A stretch of DNA of 64,000 bases, from NCBI GenBank assembly GCA_029931535.1, contig JAQPZY010000953.1, positions 199,001 through 263,000 on the forward strand. The letters run 5' to 3'. The notes beneath the pieces were generated by a model. It made no database searches, was not told the origin of the DNA, and saw only the letters and a program-made list of their open reading frames with translations. The DNA is from Margaritifera margaritifera. Its lineage: Eukaryota > Mollusca > Bivalvia > Unionida > Margaritiferidae. This document shows positions 11,590 through 23,199 of this stretch, in pieces. How positions within the stretch are numbered: the stretch's first letter is position 1; each line of letters opens with the position of its first letter. The translations under genes were made by a program, and so were the position numbers.

Positions 11590-12060
11590 ATGTTTGAGTA
11601 GTATCCCCTTTCTAAGAGAACTGGGTGGCCCTTGAAAGGGCCGTTGGGGGACTGGGCAACCAAAGACGGTTAATATCCACCACGCCGCGCAGACCTAACT
11701 CAACCCTCCGCACATTTACATCCCCATCTCGAGTGACTAAAAGGATTTAATTGTTTTGCTTCTTTTTCCTTCGCACGTAGCCTCTCCTAACTATTTTTTG
11801 ATCTGTCATTGAGGAGTTATTGCTTCTTCTCTCTTTTCTGGCGCTCCCTCTTCTTCACCACCTCTGCCAAAACTATCATAATCAGTGTAGTCTCCTCCTG
11901 CATTAATTCCCAAACAAGTTCTTTCCCCTTTCAAAATGAGACCATTTCCCTTTCGAGAGGTCTTGACAGACTGACTAGTCATTCTTCTTTTTCTTCTTCT
12001 CAGTTATTGACGAGTCAACGATGAATGAAAAGTGTGGCGAACGTAGCGCTTTATATGTTA
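11590..12060 (-). pseudogene. Unknown Polinton cargo gene, left copy (broken)
   Basis: Minus-strand reading from about 12060 gives SASLTYKALRSP...FIVDSSIT, then a lysine/glutamate-rich stretch, and near the left end YYSNITKIMCVMFVYIFRN. These blocks match, in the same order, the neighbouring copy at 12.06-12.78 kb (SVPLAYKVVRSLVLPTLVDLSTT and YYSDIAKILCDLYVYVLY). The left copy has more stops and frameshifts. I do not recognise the family. It lies beyond the protease at the end of the readable gene order, where Polintons often carry lineage-specific genes. Confidence 0.5.
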
Positions 12061-12775
12061 GAGACGCGGACGTGAAGAAAAATGATATACTACCACACAA
12101 GACAGAAGGGTGAAGGGGTTTAGGTTTTCTTTGTGAAAGTCATACAAAACATACACATATAAATCACACAATATTTTGGCAATGTCTGAGTAGTATATCT
12201 CTCTTTCTGAGACATATGGTTGTTTCTGAAAATGGAAGGTTGGTTGATGTCCTTGATCAAAGGTATAACTGATATCCAGGACAACTACACCTACTGGACC
12301 GTTCTTGACATTAGAGGCACATCTGATTGTAATTAACCCATCTGTTGACGGAGAGTCCAAAATGAGGCTCATATGCTTCCATTTTCCAATCCCGCACTTG
12401 TGGGATGGGGGGGGGGGGATCCTCCTCTTCGCGCCACTGCTGTTATTGCTGCTTCTGCTGTTGATCCTCTTGCCATCTAAGGAACCGTCGATATTGTTCC
12501 TTCTGCTCCTTCTGTGTTTCGTTTCTTCACATTCTTTCTGTTCTCTTTTAAAACGTCGTCAATGAGGTATTTTGCCATCTTAAGGTTAAAACTTAGTTTC
12601 TTGGTTTCTATGCTCTGGTTCAGGAGCTGCTTTACCCTGTGCATATGCACCAGGGCTTCACTTAATGTTCCACATTCAGTCATAGTTGTTGACAAGTCGA
12701 CCAATGTTGGCAAGACCAGTGAACGCACCACTTTGTATGCTAGAGGCACGGACATACAGGAGAACATTCCTTAGA
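12061..12775 (-). pseudogene. Unknown Polinton cargo gene, right copy
   Basis: Two open segments: 12477-12767 (about 96 residues, starting near CMSVPLAYKVVRS and containing VKQLLNQSIETKKLSF and a lysine-rich end) and 12058-12372 (about 104 residues, with VVVLDISYTFDQGHQPTFHF and YYSDIAKILCDLYVYV). A GC-rich low-complexity patch with a G-run near 12410 separates them. The N-terminal part looks helical and charged; the C-terminal part is richer in strand-forming residues. Together with the left copy it forms a tandem gene duplication of unknown function. Whether the two segments are one gene or two is not resolved. Confidence 0.5.
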
Positions 12776-13139
12776 GTGGAGACACGGAGATTAAAGAAAT
12801 AATTCTCTGAAAAAAATTCAAAAATCGTCAGAAAGGGAGAAAGGATAAGAAACTGCGAAAAATAATTGTTTTTGTTGTTGTTGTGAAAACCAACACCAGT
12901 TTTTCTTTTAAATCAATATGATTAAATAAGCCCAGATGACTTAATTATGAACAAATGATGAAAGAGAATTATAACTAGTCCATTCCTCTTCATGTACAAC
13001 TGACAAATACCCAAACACATGTATTTACAGCGTATTTACAAGATTGACACCTTTGTGGAGTAAGACTAGACTTCCAATGATCTAGTACTGTGTTATTTTG
13101 ATATTGATGGACTCCACGTTTTGAGCTAAAACAAATAGC

Positions 13140-13545
13140 CATAACGATCACAAAATCACATTTTTAATTTTGCATCATTTCTACAGACATCACGTTCAAA
13201 GTAAGCCAGTAAACGTTCTAATGGGACGCAATACACAAAACATTGTGAACGCACCGTCGAGTCTGATCATAGTAATCTCACATTATTGAACTGAGTGGAT
13301 ACAGTAGGTCTTTATATAAAGTCTATGAAACCGTCTTCGAAAGGAGGTAATCCATATGAATCATAATATTCTACGCTCTGGTCGTTTGGAAAGTAAATTG
13401 CTACCTAATGGGTTCCTGGATAGTGGCTGTCGTCCGTGCTGATGACATAAGCTGGAACATCTTTTACGTTTTTGATGATTAAGTTCTTCTTTAGCACACA
13501 CCACTTAATTTCGAAGAACTGTGTACGAACTGTGGGTCAGAAGAT
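13140..13545 (-). pseudogene. Adenain-type cysteine protease (capsid maturation), broken
   Basis: Minus-strand reading gives VPAYVISTDDSHYPGTH, then a stop, then VAIYFPNDQSVEYYDSYGLPP. This matches adenovirus-type proteases, in which a T-H-W segment carries the catalytic histidine and the stretch ending D-S-Y-G follows it. The histidine codon is at 13408-13410. The tryptophan expected directly after it is a TAG at 13405-13407. Farther left, a weakly matching VRSQCFVYCV lies where the catalytic cysteine block belongs, and NDAKLK near the C-terminus fits the family's last helix. In live elements the enzyme cleaves capsid precursors. Here it is dead. Confidence 0.72.
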
Positions 13546-13559
13546 AATGAAGTTCCCAC

Positions 13560-13965
13560 AGGTAATGATAAATAATAAGTTCACACTTTACTTGTTCTTG
13601 AAATAGATCTGTCAAATAAGTGGATGAACAGGAAGTCTCAGTACTCTGTTGCAAGAGTTCTTCATCTCCAAGGACGTCAATGGCGGTAGCGAATGGTCAT
13701 TCAAGTCTTTATGCCACTATTTCAACATCTTCGTTTCTGGAATGAGTGTGCATGCTTCTTCCAGATACTCTTCCGGATTTTCTTCTTTGCTCATCATGAA
13801 ACACTGATTGTGTTGCACGTGACTAAGATGACCGATTTGCCAACCATACCAATGTTCGCTGGTCAGGTGTGTGATTATTTCAGCCAGTCAACAGGACACT
13901 AAGTTTTGCTCTCGTTCTGGTAATCGTGACATCATAACTGCGTTTTTTCTTCTTCTACTCCACTT
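13560..13965 (-). pseudogene. Unknown minus-strand ORF between protease and MCP
   Basis: A mostly open reading from about 13960 leftwards contains EHWYGWQIGHLSHV, MSKEENPEEYLEEACTLIPE and LPPLTSLEMKNSCNRVLRL. It starts just after the major capsid stop and ends near the start of the protease, so its position suggests a small Polinton gene. At least one internal stop is present. I do not recognise it. Confidence 0.4.
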
Positions 13966-14047
13966 GAAGTTCAGGTTTGTGAATGCTGTTCTGGATAGAA
14001 AACATCATCCTCGCCAATGCCCATGACTTCTTGTTCCATGTTTTGTT

Positions 14048-14880
14048 TTAATGGTCTAGGATCACTTCTCTCTGACTGTTGATTTCCAGAGTATTATCAA
14101 ATTCTGCATACAAGATGACGTTCACTGTGTTCAGGAGGGCAAGTGCACACTGAAGTTACACACGTAGTTGGCCTGATAATATAGGATGAAAATGTCCCTC
14201 TTAGCTGCCATGACCTGGAGTGAAATCAAATCCCTACCAAACATATCATCCTGCATACTCGTGGTACGAAATGTCGTGGCTACTGTTGGTTCATAATTGT
14301 CATGTGGCTTCAAACAGAGTCAAATAAGATTTCAAGTATTTTTTCTCGGCAAAGTGTGGTTCCAAAAATCTGGTACACAACGTCTGACCGTCTCGGGTGA
14401 CTTCTATCTTGGACACGATGTGGAACTGTAAAGGATTTTGATGAATAGTTCCGTTGAGAGCAGCATTGCTGACGATGCCAATGAACACAAGTTAGACAGT
14501 TGACCTTGAAAGACATGATCTTCTATTTTGGATCTGAATCCAGAGGGAATGGCGACGGTTTTGACTTCCACTCGTCGTAGAGGATTCTTAGCTGAAGTTC
14601 TGGTCAGAGTTTGACTGGTCTCGTTTTACACTTTAGGTAAGACTTCCACACGATGCACGTAGGGTCTGGCTTTTTCGATGTAAGTTTTGTACTCCTTCGA
14701 TTCTGTCTCAGACATACATCCACATCAGTCAACATATACTTGTGTTGCAGCGACATGTCCAAGTATAAACGATCGATCATTTCGAAGGTACGCCATTGTT
14801 TGATTTTTGTTTGGGACTTTGTTGGTCAATGAGAACGTTTCGGAGAAATTCGTTTCCTTAATTCAAGGCCGCATGTTGCA
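14048..14880 (-). pseudogene. Polinton major capsid protein (double jelly-roll), C-terminal part
   Basis: Segments in order on the minus strand: MIDRLYLDMSLQHKYMLTDV (about 14690-14780), YIEKARPYVHRVEVLPKV, VEVKTVAIPSGFRSKIEDHV, then FIGIVSNAALNG, LEPHFAEKKYLKSYLTLFEA, DMFGRDLISL, and finally VNVILYAEFDNTLEI ending at a TAA (14048-14050). These correspond block by block to the capsid family often annotated as F54H12.2-like in animal genomes. Frameshifts or stops separate the blocks. The upstream boundary near 14880 and the missing N-terminal half suggest a deletion. The family forms the hexon-like shell of the virion. Confidence 0.78.
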
Positions 14881-15010
14881 ATCATAGCTTTCAATATGAG
14901 TGCCACAGTACAAAAAGTCGATTTTAACACATCTCCCAAATCACATCTCGTTGACGAATTGCTCCTCGGTACACAGTAAACATCAATTACAATTCACTGA
15001 AGGATTGTTT

Positions 15011-15549
15011 TCAAACATGTAGTGTCACGGTGACTTTTCCTTTTGAGAAGATAAAATTTTGTCCAAGATCTCCTTTTATACTAATATTCACACTGTTAAG
15101 ATACGATTTACTGATATGAAGATAATGAAGACGTACAAATTCTCGGTGCACTTGGTGCATGTTCCCTCCTTCATCGTAAGAAACTATGACATAATTCGCT
15201 TTGAAATGAATAATTTTCAGCAACGGAGCGGCAAGTTTCCCACTACGTTGTACTCGACGACATCAGAATACACAAATGTCTAATTCAGTCTTTAGTTCAG
15301 TTCGATAGAGTATCGATAATACTTAAAGAATCGTTTGTTGTTTTTGATGTCTTTCGAGGGAGCGAGAGCCATGTTACCACCCAGAACAGCAAACGTATGT
15401 GAGCAAATGTGACGGAGAGAGTTCTTCCGTTGGGAAAATCTTGTTTGAGTCGATTAGAAATTGGATGGTGCTTCATCAGTACACTTCGGTGAAAAGAGCT
15501 GAAATCGTTTCAACGAGATGTCGAAAATAATACCCTGAAGGAGTTCTCA

Positions 15550-15623
<74 letters not shown>

Positions 15624-15888
15624 GGGGTTTAGCCGGCACTGGTGCACTGGGTTCGTAATAGTCAGGATCATTTGTTAACAAGCATTCTTGGACTTGTTCG
15701 TTGAGTATTTCTACGACGAAAGTGGTTTCATCCTCTATAATATTCCAGACTTGAGTGGAATGAATGATTTCTACCAGAACCCCTTCCCAATGAGCTTTGT
15801 GATCTAATTGTATGGACTGAAGTAATATGGCCCTGAAACAACATACATTGTTGTTGGGAAACACATCCATATACATGTCACTAGGCAA
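15011..15888 (-). pseudogene. Polinton penton (minor capsid) protein, interrupted by a (TA)n expansion
   Basis: The right part (15888 leftwards) reads LPSDMYMDVFPNN...HWEGVLVEIIHSTQVWNI, the usual start of Polinton penton proteins (LPS...FPNN...W-x-V-x-L-x-E-I). The centre contains LRTPSGYYFRHLVETI. The left part contains VYSDVVEYNVVG, APLLKIIHF (in two frames), SKSYLNSVNISIKGDLGQ and GKVTVTLHV before a stop at 15011. A (TA)n tract at 15552-15617 splits the N-terminal portion, and there are several frameshifts. The protein normally forms the single jelly-roll vertex capsomer next to the major capsid protein. Confidence 0.78.
15552..15617. repeat. (TA)n microsatellite inside the penton pseudogene
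   Basis: Pure AT tract flanked on both sides by penton coding remnants, so it arose or expanded after the element had lost function. Confidence 0.95.
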
Positions 15889-15889
15889 T

Positions 15890-16400
15890 GTTTAATAAAA
15901 TTGGTTACTCACAGTTCAGAGTTCGATGGATATTGCTTCCAAGGAGTCACTCGATGTCAAAGGAGAATAATTTTCCAAGGGTTCCAGCGGATTGATGTGG
16001 CTGAAAGAGCTGTAACTTGCGTTGGTGTGGCTACCGTTGTTCCTGTCAGTATATTTGAGAAGAAGATAGCCAATACAACTGCTGAGTAACATAGTCCACA
16101 GTTATTGTATCTCCTTGTTGCAAAACTCAAATTTCCAAACACTGCTCAATTGACACAATACACATAGAGGTTTGGCAGAAAAAGATCATTTCATTTTAAC
16201 ACGTTCCCCACACCATGCCCACTATGGTTGTTATTTTTGTAGTTCTTGGAGGGATGAACTGGATGCAGTGTTAACTGGCATGTTTTTGACTTCTAGACAT
16301 CCCATGGTTTCATCAAGAGGGGAAACTATTTGTCTTAAATCAGGTTTAGCTGGCATCATCAATAACGGAGTAGGAGAAGTGGAAGGGGAGACGGTCACAA
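15890..16400 (-). pseudogene. Minus-strand ORF remnant between core protein and penton
   Basis: An open minus-strand segment (16231-16422) reads proline/serine-rich text (VSPSTSPTPLLMMPAKPDL) after a lysine-rich lead-in shared with the core-like protein frame. It could be the C-terminal tail of that protein or a separate small gene. Between about 15900 and 16230 only short broken frames are seen. Confidence 0.3.
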
Positions 16401-16860
16401 TTTGAAGTTTTCGTGAATACATGAACGTTCTAGCTGCATCATCTCCCTTTCTTGAGGGGATCGTTTTCTTTTGGCTTTCTTCTTCTTCTTAGTAGGATAT
16501 GTAGAGTGTGAATTCACTGCTACTCTCCTCTTTTTTCTTTCTTTTTTGTTTTTTTTCAAGCAGGTTTCGCTTTTTTAACTTCGGTATTTGGATCCCATCG
16601 TAGAAGCGAACGAACAATGACACCTCCTAGAGATTCACTTTCACATAACTTCAAGATGATTTGTTTTTTTGGGTATCGATTTTTAAATCAGCCAGTTGTG
16701 TCAAAGCTACTTTATGTGTTTTCGTTTTCAGAAAACGTTTTATCTGGTGAGGAATGTGAATAATTCCTTCTATTAACTTACGTGCTGTCCAATTAAACCA
16801 TCGTAACACTTCTTTGAGACTAACTTCTAGCAAATGTGAATGCACTTGTGCATTTTTTTG
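16401..16860 (-). pseudogene. Small basic core-like protein of the Polinton
   Basis: Minus-strand ORF 16651-16845 encodes LKEVLRWFNWTARKLIEGII then HIPHQIKRFLKTKTHKVALT and QLADLKIDTQKNK. The pattern matches the small basic protein found beside capsid genes in Polintons/adintoviruses, in which a helix is followed by P-x-x-x-[KR]-[KR]-x-L-[KR]-x-[KH] and L-A-D-x-x-[IV]. In those proteins a glycine-rich hydrophobic segment follows; here SLGGVIVRSLLRW is read after a one-base frameshift. A long lysine/arginine-rich tail (KKTKKKERKKRG, KKKKAKRKR) comes next. A DNA-condensing or core role is inferred from charge and gene position. Confidence 0.5.
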
Positions 16861-16984
16861 CGACTGATGGCAAACAGTGCACGAATCAATTTGCCAAGAG
16901 AAAGAGGTAAAAAGGAAGTCATGTTGAATAGTGTTGGAAAGGAAAGAAGTAAATAGTATTTTTATAGTCTGTTTTTTTTAGTCG

Positions 16985-17625
16985 TCCGAAAACGAGAAAG
17001 GCGACGTATAAATGACGAAATCGCACTTAATCTGGAGTGGTAGTTTTAAATCGATCAGTAAAAATGCATATGGCAACTGGGTGGTATCGTTTTTAGCACA
17101 ATTCAGCCAGGGTGTTCCTAATTACTTAGCCAAGACTTGAACTTGAGATTTATCTCTTGGACTTTTAAACAACACTACAAAATGAGCATTGCGACTGATG
17201 GCGTGATGGGCCTTATTTTTGGTGAAATAAATTTTAAGTAATACAAATAATACTGGCATTACGAGGATGTCCTTTTCGTGTAAACCAAAGATTAATGTCT
17301 GTAATCGAAGATGACGAGATGATCTAGACTAGAGTCAGAACGATACCATGGTATTCGCGAGGAATTCCTTCCACAAATGAAACAGATTCTCCTTGGTTTT
17401 CTTCGAATAAAGTGTAAGCCGATTGTCACTCTTTGTAAGAACACATGTTACGTTGTGGATGACGAATGAACAAAAGTGACTTGTGTTCAGTCTCACGTTT
17501 GACAAATTCAGTTTTGCCTGAGCCACTTGGTCCGGCAATTAGCATGTTAAACAGATGGCGAAGATACTGTGCCTCCCAACTTTGACGATCTGATCTTTCA
17601 TCAATCACTTTGAGAACAGATCATG
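16985..17625 (-). pseudogene. Genome-packaging ATPase (A32/FtsK-HerA type) of the Polinton
   Basis: Minus-strand ORF 17426-17608 contains FNMLIAGPSGSGKTEFVKR. The Walker A motif GPSGSGKT is complete at 17510-17533. Downstream, in shifting frames, come SFVEGIPREYHG, WFTRKGHPRNA, NLFHQK, SRNAHFVVLFKSPRDKSQVQ and LPYAFLLIDLK. These are the blocks expected after Walker A in Polinton ATPases, including the F-x-K-G-x-x-H-R-N region and the last strand before the C-terminus. The Walker B acidic pair lies in a damaged stretch and is not clearly readable. Multiple stops make this a pseudogene. Confidence 0.8.
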
Positions 17626-17749
17626 CAGCCATAACTCTCGAGTAGCATGGCAAATACTGAAACAACAACAACTAAAACAAGACAGTTTATACATTTTATG
17701 CATGTTTGATCTCTCATGGTACATCAAAAATGTTCACATTTCAAAGCAA

Positions 17750-18090
17750 AATGCACGTTTGCTTTATTTGATCAGTCAGCATAGTCAGCGACCTCTTGTT
17801 GCCAAGCGTCGAATCCAGGACCTTTCCTGTCACGTATGTCCTTCCAGTCGCAAATCAGTTGGTGTACATTAAAAGCTACACACACGTATTAGTAAGTATG
17901 AAAAGAAGGTCAAGTACGACGAATTTCTTCTTCATACAGGGGTAGAGAAGTCGTATTCATCACTAATCGTAGCAGTTTTAACACAATGATTTTTTCGTGC
18001 TCAGATAAATTTTTAATGTCATGTCTTTTTACATGCACTTGTCATAAATTTGCCACAGAGAATCTACTGATAAATAAAATACAAGAAATT
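17750..18090 (-). pseudogene. Unknown Polinton ORF upstream of the ATPase
   Basis: Minus-strand pieces: VDSLWQIYDKCM at about 18050, IKNLSEHEKIIVLKLLRLVM with LPLYEEEIRR, and WKDIRDRKGPGFDAWQQEVA ending at a stop near 17780. The first piece resembles DSVWQTYDYLLKKDI in the next gene to the right, a hint of a third, diverged copy. No function recognised. Confidence 0.35.
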
Positions 18091-18720
18091 CAGTCACTAA
18101 CACACACAACACACATAGTCGACAATTCCAGGTAATCATATCGTCTTGTGGAATAAATTCTCTTTAAAGCACTTGGCAGTCGACTAAGTCTTGAATGGTG
18201 CCATTGACTTACTCCCACGGAATTTGGTGTAGCATTGCTGACAAAGGTCGTGGCATGGCAAGTATTATAAGGTGTTCCCAGAAGAGTCTTATCATGTGTT
18301 GGTACAAAGCCTCTCTTTCCGACTATGCTACATATTTCTCCAATCAGTCTTTTTATAGCATTAAGATACAAATGGTTATTAATATTATGGTGCATTGGAT
18401 GCAATTATTCTTTTACGTTTCACTTTAATTTGTACAAAGTAATGGTAAATGCATTTTAGCAGCTTCAAAAGTAGATTCTAAATGTGTTCTTCTAAACTGT
18501 CCATTCACATGTATGTCTTTTTTAAGTAAATAGTCATACGTTTGCCAAACGGAATCTGTTCGTAAATCATATCGAATACATTCAGTCTTTAACTCACCAC
18601 ACACGTCTTGAAAGGGTCTCGTCTTAAGGCAATACTTCTTTTAAAAGGTTTTTGTATTCCTGTAAGTCTTGAAACTCTTCCTGGTCTTCCTCCCATGAAA
18701 TTCTGGGTATCACTCCAGTA
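18090..18720 (-). pseudogene. Unknown Polinton gene, copy 1 (NAIKRLI family)
   Basis: Reading leftwards from 18720: WEEDQEEFQDLQEYKNLL, a frameshift, then FQDVCGELKTECIRYDLRTD, SVWQTYDYLLKKDIHVNGQF, RRTHLESTFEAAKMHLPLL. After another frameshift comes ORF 18090-18404, starting LHPMHHNINNHLYLNAIKRLIGEI. The LHP...H...NAIKRLI block recurs in a second copy at 18.8-18.95 kb. The text is charged and looks helical. I do not recognise it. It sits between the polymerase and ATPase genes. Confidence 0.45.
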
Positions 18721-18779
18721 TTTTAGTTAGAAGTTGAGTCATTCACAGTCTGACAAGATGTGGGTAGTTGATAAATGCC

Positions 18780-18965
18780 TCAGCATGTGAGCACTTTCAA
18801 AATAATCAACCGTTTTATAGCATTCATATACCAATGGTTAAAACCCTTATGTAATAGAGGATGCAATTGCTTTTTGCATTTCAGTTGAATCTGTACAAAC
18901 TCTCTGTAAATTAGCTCTCACAGCTCAGAAGGTAAACTATGAATCTTATCCTCTTCTAAATTATG
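18780..18965 (-). pseudogene. Unknown Polinton gene, copy 2 fragment (NAIKRLI family)
   Basis: Reads REFVQIQLKCKKQLHPLLHK then GFNHWYMNAIKRLI, matching FVQIKVKRKR and LHPMHH...LNAIKRLI of copy 1. The nucleotide similarity is also visible directly (TTTTATAGCATT...CAAATGGTTA against TTTTATAGCATT...CCAATGGTTA). Confidence 0.5.
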
Positions 18966-19052
18966 CATGTGCACTCGTATTTTTGACCCATTAAGGGAAT
19001 GTAGCGACAGCACGGAGACCATCTGGAATGTTCAAAGTAAGCTGTATCTGCT

Positions 19053-19448
19053 TTATACTTCCAATTCGTCTAATTGCACACCACAATTTAAATACTGTAC
19101 TTGGTCTCCTTGACCCAAGCAAATCTTGCACTCTCTAAAGATTTGGGAGTGGGTCCTGCGATATACTTGGGTCATCTCCCTCTGAACGCGTGAAATGGAC
19201 CGGATAAAATCATCATAGCCAGGAAAAGACACGGAAAACAAGTATTCGCTTCTTATGGAGACCCGTAATGACTTGTGAGTGTGTGGATGACGATCTACAT
19301 AAACCGCACGGATAGAGGAGCTAGGCCGTGCTGCACAACTCTTGTTGCAGGAGGCAGCATCACTCTTGTCACAGGACACATAATCACATTCCATTTCATT
19401 CAATATGGAGTCAGTGGGTCCATCGCATGGTTTCAGAGTGAAATTCAT
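19053..19448 (-). CDS. Hypothetical 131-codon ORF in the Polinton relic
   Basis: The longest intact frame in this part of the element. It is cysteine-containing (DYVSCDKSDAASCNKSCAAR, and CKICLGQGDQVQYLNC near the C-terminus) with a basic middle (SSIRAVYVDRHPHTHKSLRV). The paired C-x-x-C near the end could be half of a zinc site. It lies just left of the end of the polymerase gene and is probably a small element gene, possibly the upstream part of the NAIKRLI copy 2 gene. No recognisable family. Confidence 0.35.
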   Translation of the reverse strand: MNFTLKPCDGPTDSILNEMECDYVSCDKSDAASCNKSCAARPSSSIRAVYVDRHPHTHKSLRVSIRSEYLFSVSFPGYDDFIRSISRVQREMTQVYRRTHSQIFRECKICLGQGDQVQYLNCGVQLDELEV

Positions 19449-19509
19449 CAGTTTTGATCAAAGTCTCTGGTCTAAGTGATCTTTCTGTCTCGGAACTATC
19501 TCTTTTTTA

Positions 19510-21000
19510 TACTGCAGGACGGTACCCGTCAGGTATCATGCTGTGATCTGGAAGACGCACTTGTTTCTAGTAGACAATGTGGTACACGTTTTTCAAGGGT
19601 TAACATATAGTCTGATCATCAGGAAACGCGTGACGTGCGATCGTTGTGATACGAAAGTTTTGATCTTGACTGGACTTTAAGGCTTCTAATAAAAGTCTAC
19701 CACTTGACTCGAACGATAGTTGAAGGTGAGCCCTTTCAATTTGAATTTGGTATAAAGTTGACCCTGCTCATCTCGGTACTGGTAGACGTAATGTATAGGT
19801 CCGTCACTAGTAAAACTCAGATTGGTGTCATCGGCCCACGCTCCTAAACATTTGTCTTCGATGTGCAGCAGATAGCCTTTAAGCCTATCGATATACATGC
19901 AACTATAGGTGTCAAAGTAAAGGACGTGGTCTCCGAAAGGTTCCAGATGAAATACAGTTTTAAACAAGCATTGGCTGTCACGTAAGCAGAAATGATGACA
20001 TTGAAAACCTCGCTGGGTGGACCGAACCCCATGGCCTCTAAGTAATTCACCAAGATCAGTTCCTCTCGTATAATTTCTACGTGTTTAATGAGTTTTCCTT
20101 TATCGTCGATGAGCTGAAAGTATTGACATGAATCCACCTTCTTAATGGCGAATGTGTTATATCAACATTTCAGGGTGACCGATTGGACATCGAGCATATT
20201 TACACACCCAATGATACAACGCTTTGGTATTGAAAAAGTGTTGAAAATAGCCTTTAGCCATTTCTGTCATTCCAAACATTTTGGGCATTCTCCTCAAAGG
20301 CATAGCCAAATAACTCGTGACATCTTTATAATGTACACTTCCGACTCTCATATAAATGATTGTTGCTCCATTTATGCTGACTTGGGAAATTTAGTTCCTT
20401 ATCCTGAAATATATTCCAGAAGAAACTGTCCGTCGTACCCGAGAAATTTTGAGCACCGAATGTACGGTATTCATGACACTTCCTATAACAATACAACTCG
20501 TCTTCACTCCAGGTGTCGTCGGTGGGGTCTAAAACCACTCTGCAAAATTTGAAAGAGTATGAGAGCCAGGACATATCTCTCACGTCTCCCAAGAATCACG
20601 CTACAATTCCGACAGTGATGAAAAGAGGTTCCTGGATACTATCGTGACGAGCGCGATGAGCAACACTAAAGTTAAGAATGTGAATTCCACTTTCTTGAGA
20701 ACATTTAAAGTAAAAAATGATACAATCGACACGATGGTGTCGTTTCTTATCATTGTTCTAGTCATTCAATAATTCCTCGGGTTCGTTGTCATATCTCTAA
20801 ATATAACATTGATGATCCAACTCGACGACTTGTCCAAAAATACAAAATCGTTTGTTTCCTGGACGAAGGTGACACTTTTTGTTATTGGCACAAATATTCT
20901 GTCCATAGGATGGACATTGTCAATAATTCGGAAGCACTTTTGTATTGATAGAATTGTTTCATGCTTGATTCACGAATGTTCGTCTGCAGGTAGAGCATTG
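19510..21000 (-). pseudogene. Protein-primed DNA polymerase B of the Polinton, internally deleted
   Basis: From right to left: a damaged zinc-binding-like N-terminal segment (QCSTCRRTF near 20990); FYFKCSQESGIHI near 20700, in the position of the first exonuclease motif (usually F-D-F-E) but altered; MPLRRMPKMFG followed by EMAKGYFQHFFNT (20157-20351), a signature of this polymerase class. Then the sequence jumps to the late palm: FNVIISAYVTANA, LEPFGDHVLYFDTYS and GPIHYVYQYRD...KLKGLTFNYRSSQVV. Thumb-like text (VYHIVY, KQVRLPD) continues to about 19510. The middle of the gene is missing at about 20140. The palm motif normally D-T-D-S reads D-T-Y-S at 19902-19913. Non-functional. Confidence 0.82.
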
Positions 21001-23180
<2,180 letters not shown>

Positions 23181-23199
23181 TAGTGTGTGTGAGTGTGTG

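Larger units (their letters stand above)
11590..21000 (-). mobile_element. Decayed Maverick/Polinton (adintovirus-like) provirus
   Basis: Minus-strand translations give, in order from right to left, recognisable pieces of protein-primed DNA polymerase B, packaging ATPase, small basic core-like protein, penton protein, major capsid protein and adenain-type protease. This gene set is diagnostic of Maverick/Polinton elements and adintoviruses. Every gene is interrupted. The span of about 9.4 kb is shorter than the usual 15-20 kb, in line with internal deletions such as the missing middle of the polymerase. No integrase, terminal inverted repeats or target duplication could be identified, so the ends are approximate. 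It is an old, inactive copy. Confidence 0.85.

Noticed and set aside
15547..15650. Y-I repeat protein segments over (TA)n tracts, here and at 9.7, 23.1, 33.6, 34.3 and 47.1 kb
   Set aside because: Translation artefacts of AT dinucleotide repeats.
17426..17608. P-loop ORF as a cellular kinase or ABC-type ATPase
   Set aside because: The blocks after Walker A and the neighbouring capsid and polymerase remnants fit a Polinton packaging ATPase, not a cellular enzyme.
20145..20552. 135-codon plus-strand open frame
   Set aside because: It lies opposite the recognisable exonuclease part of the minus-strand polymerase and has no family signal of its own.
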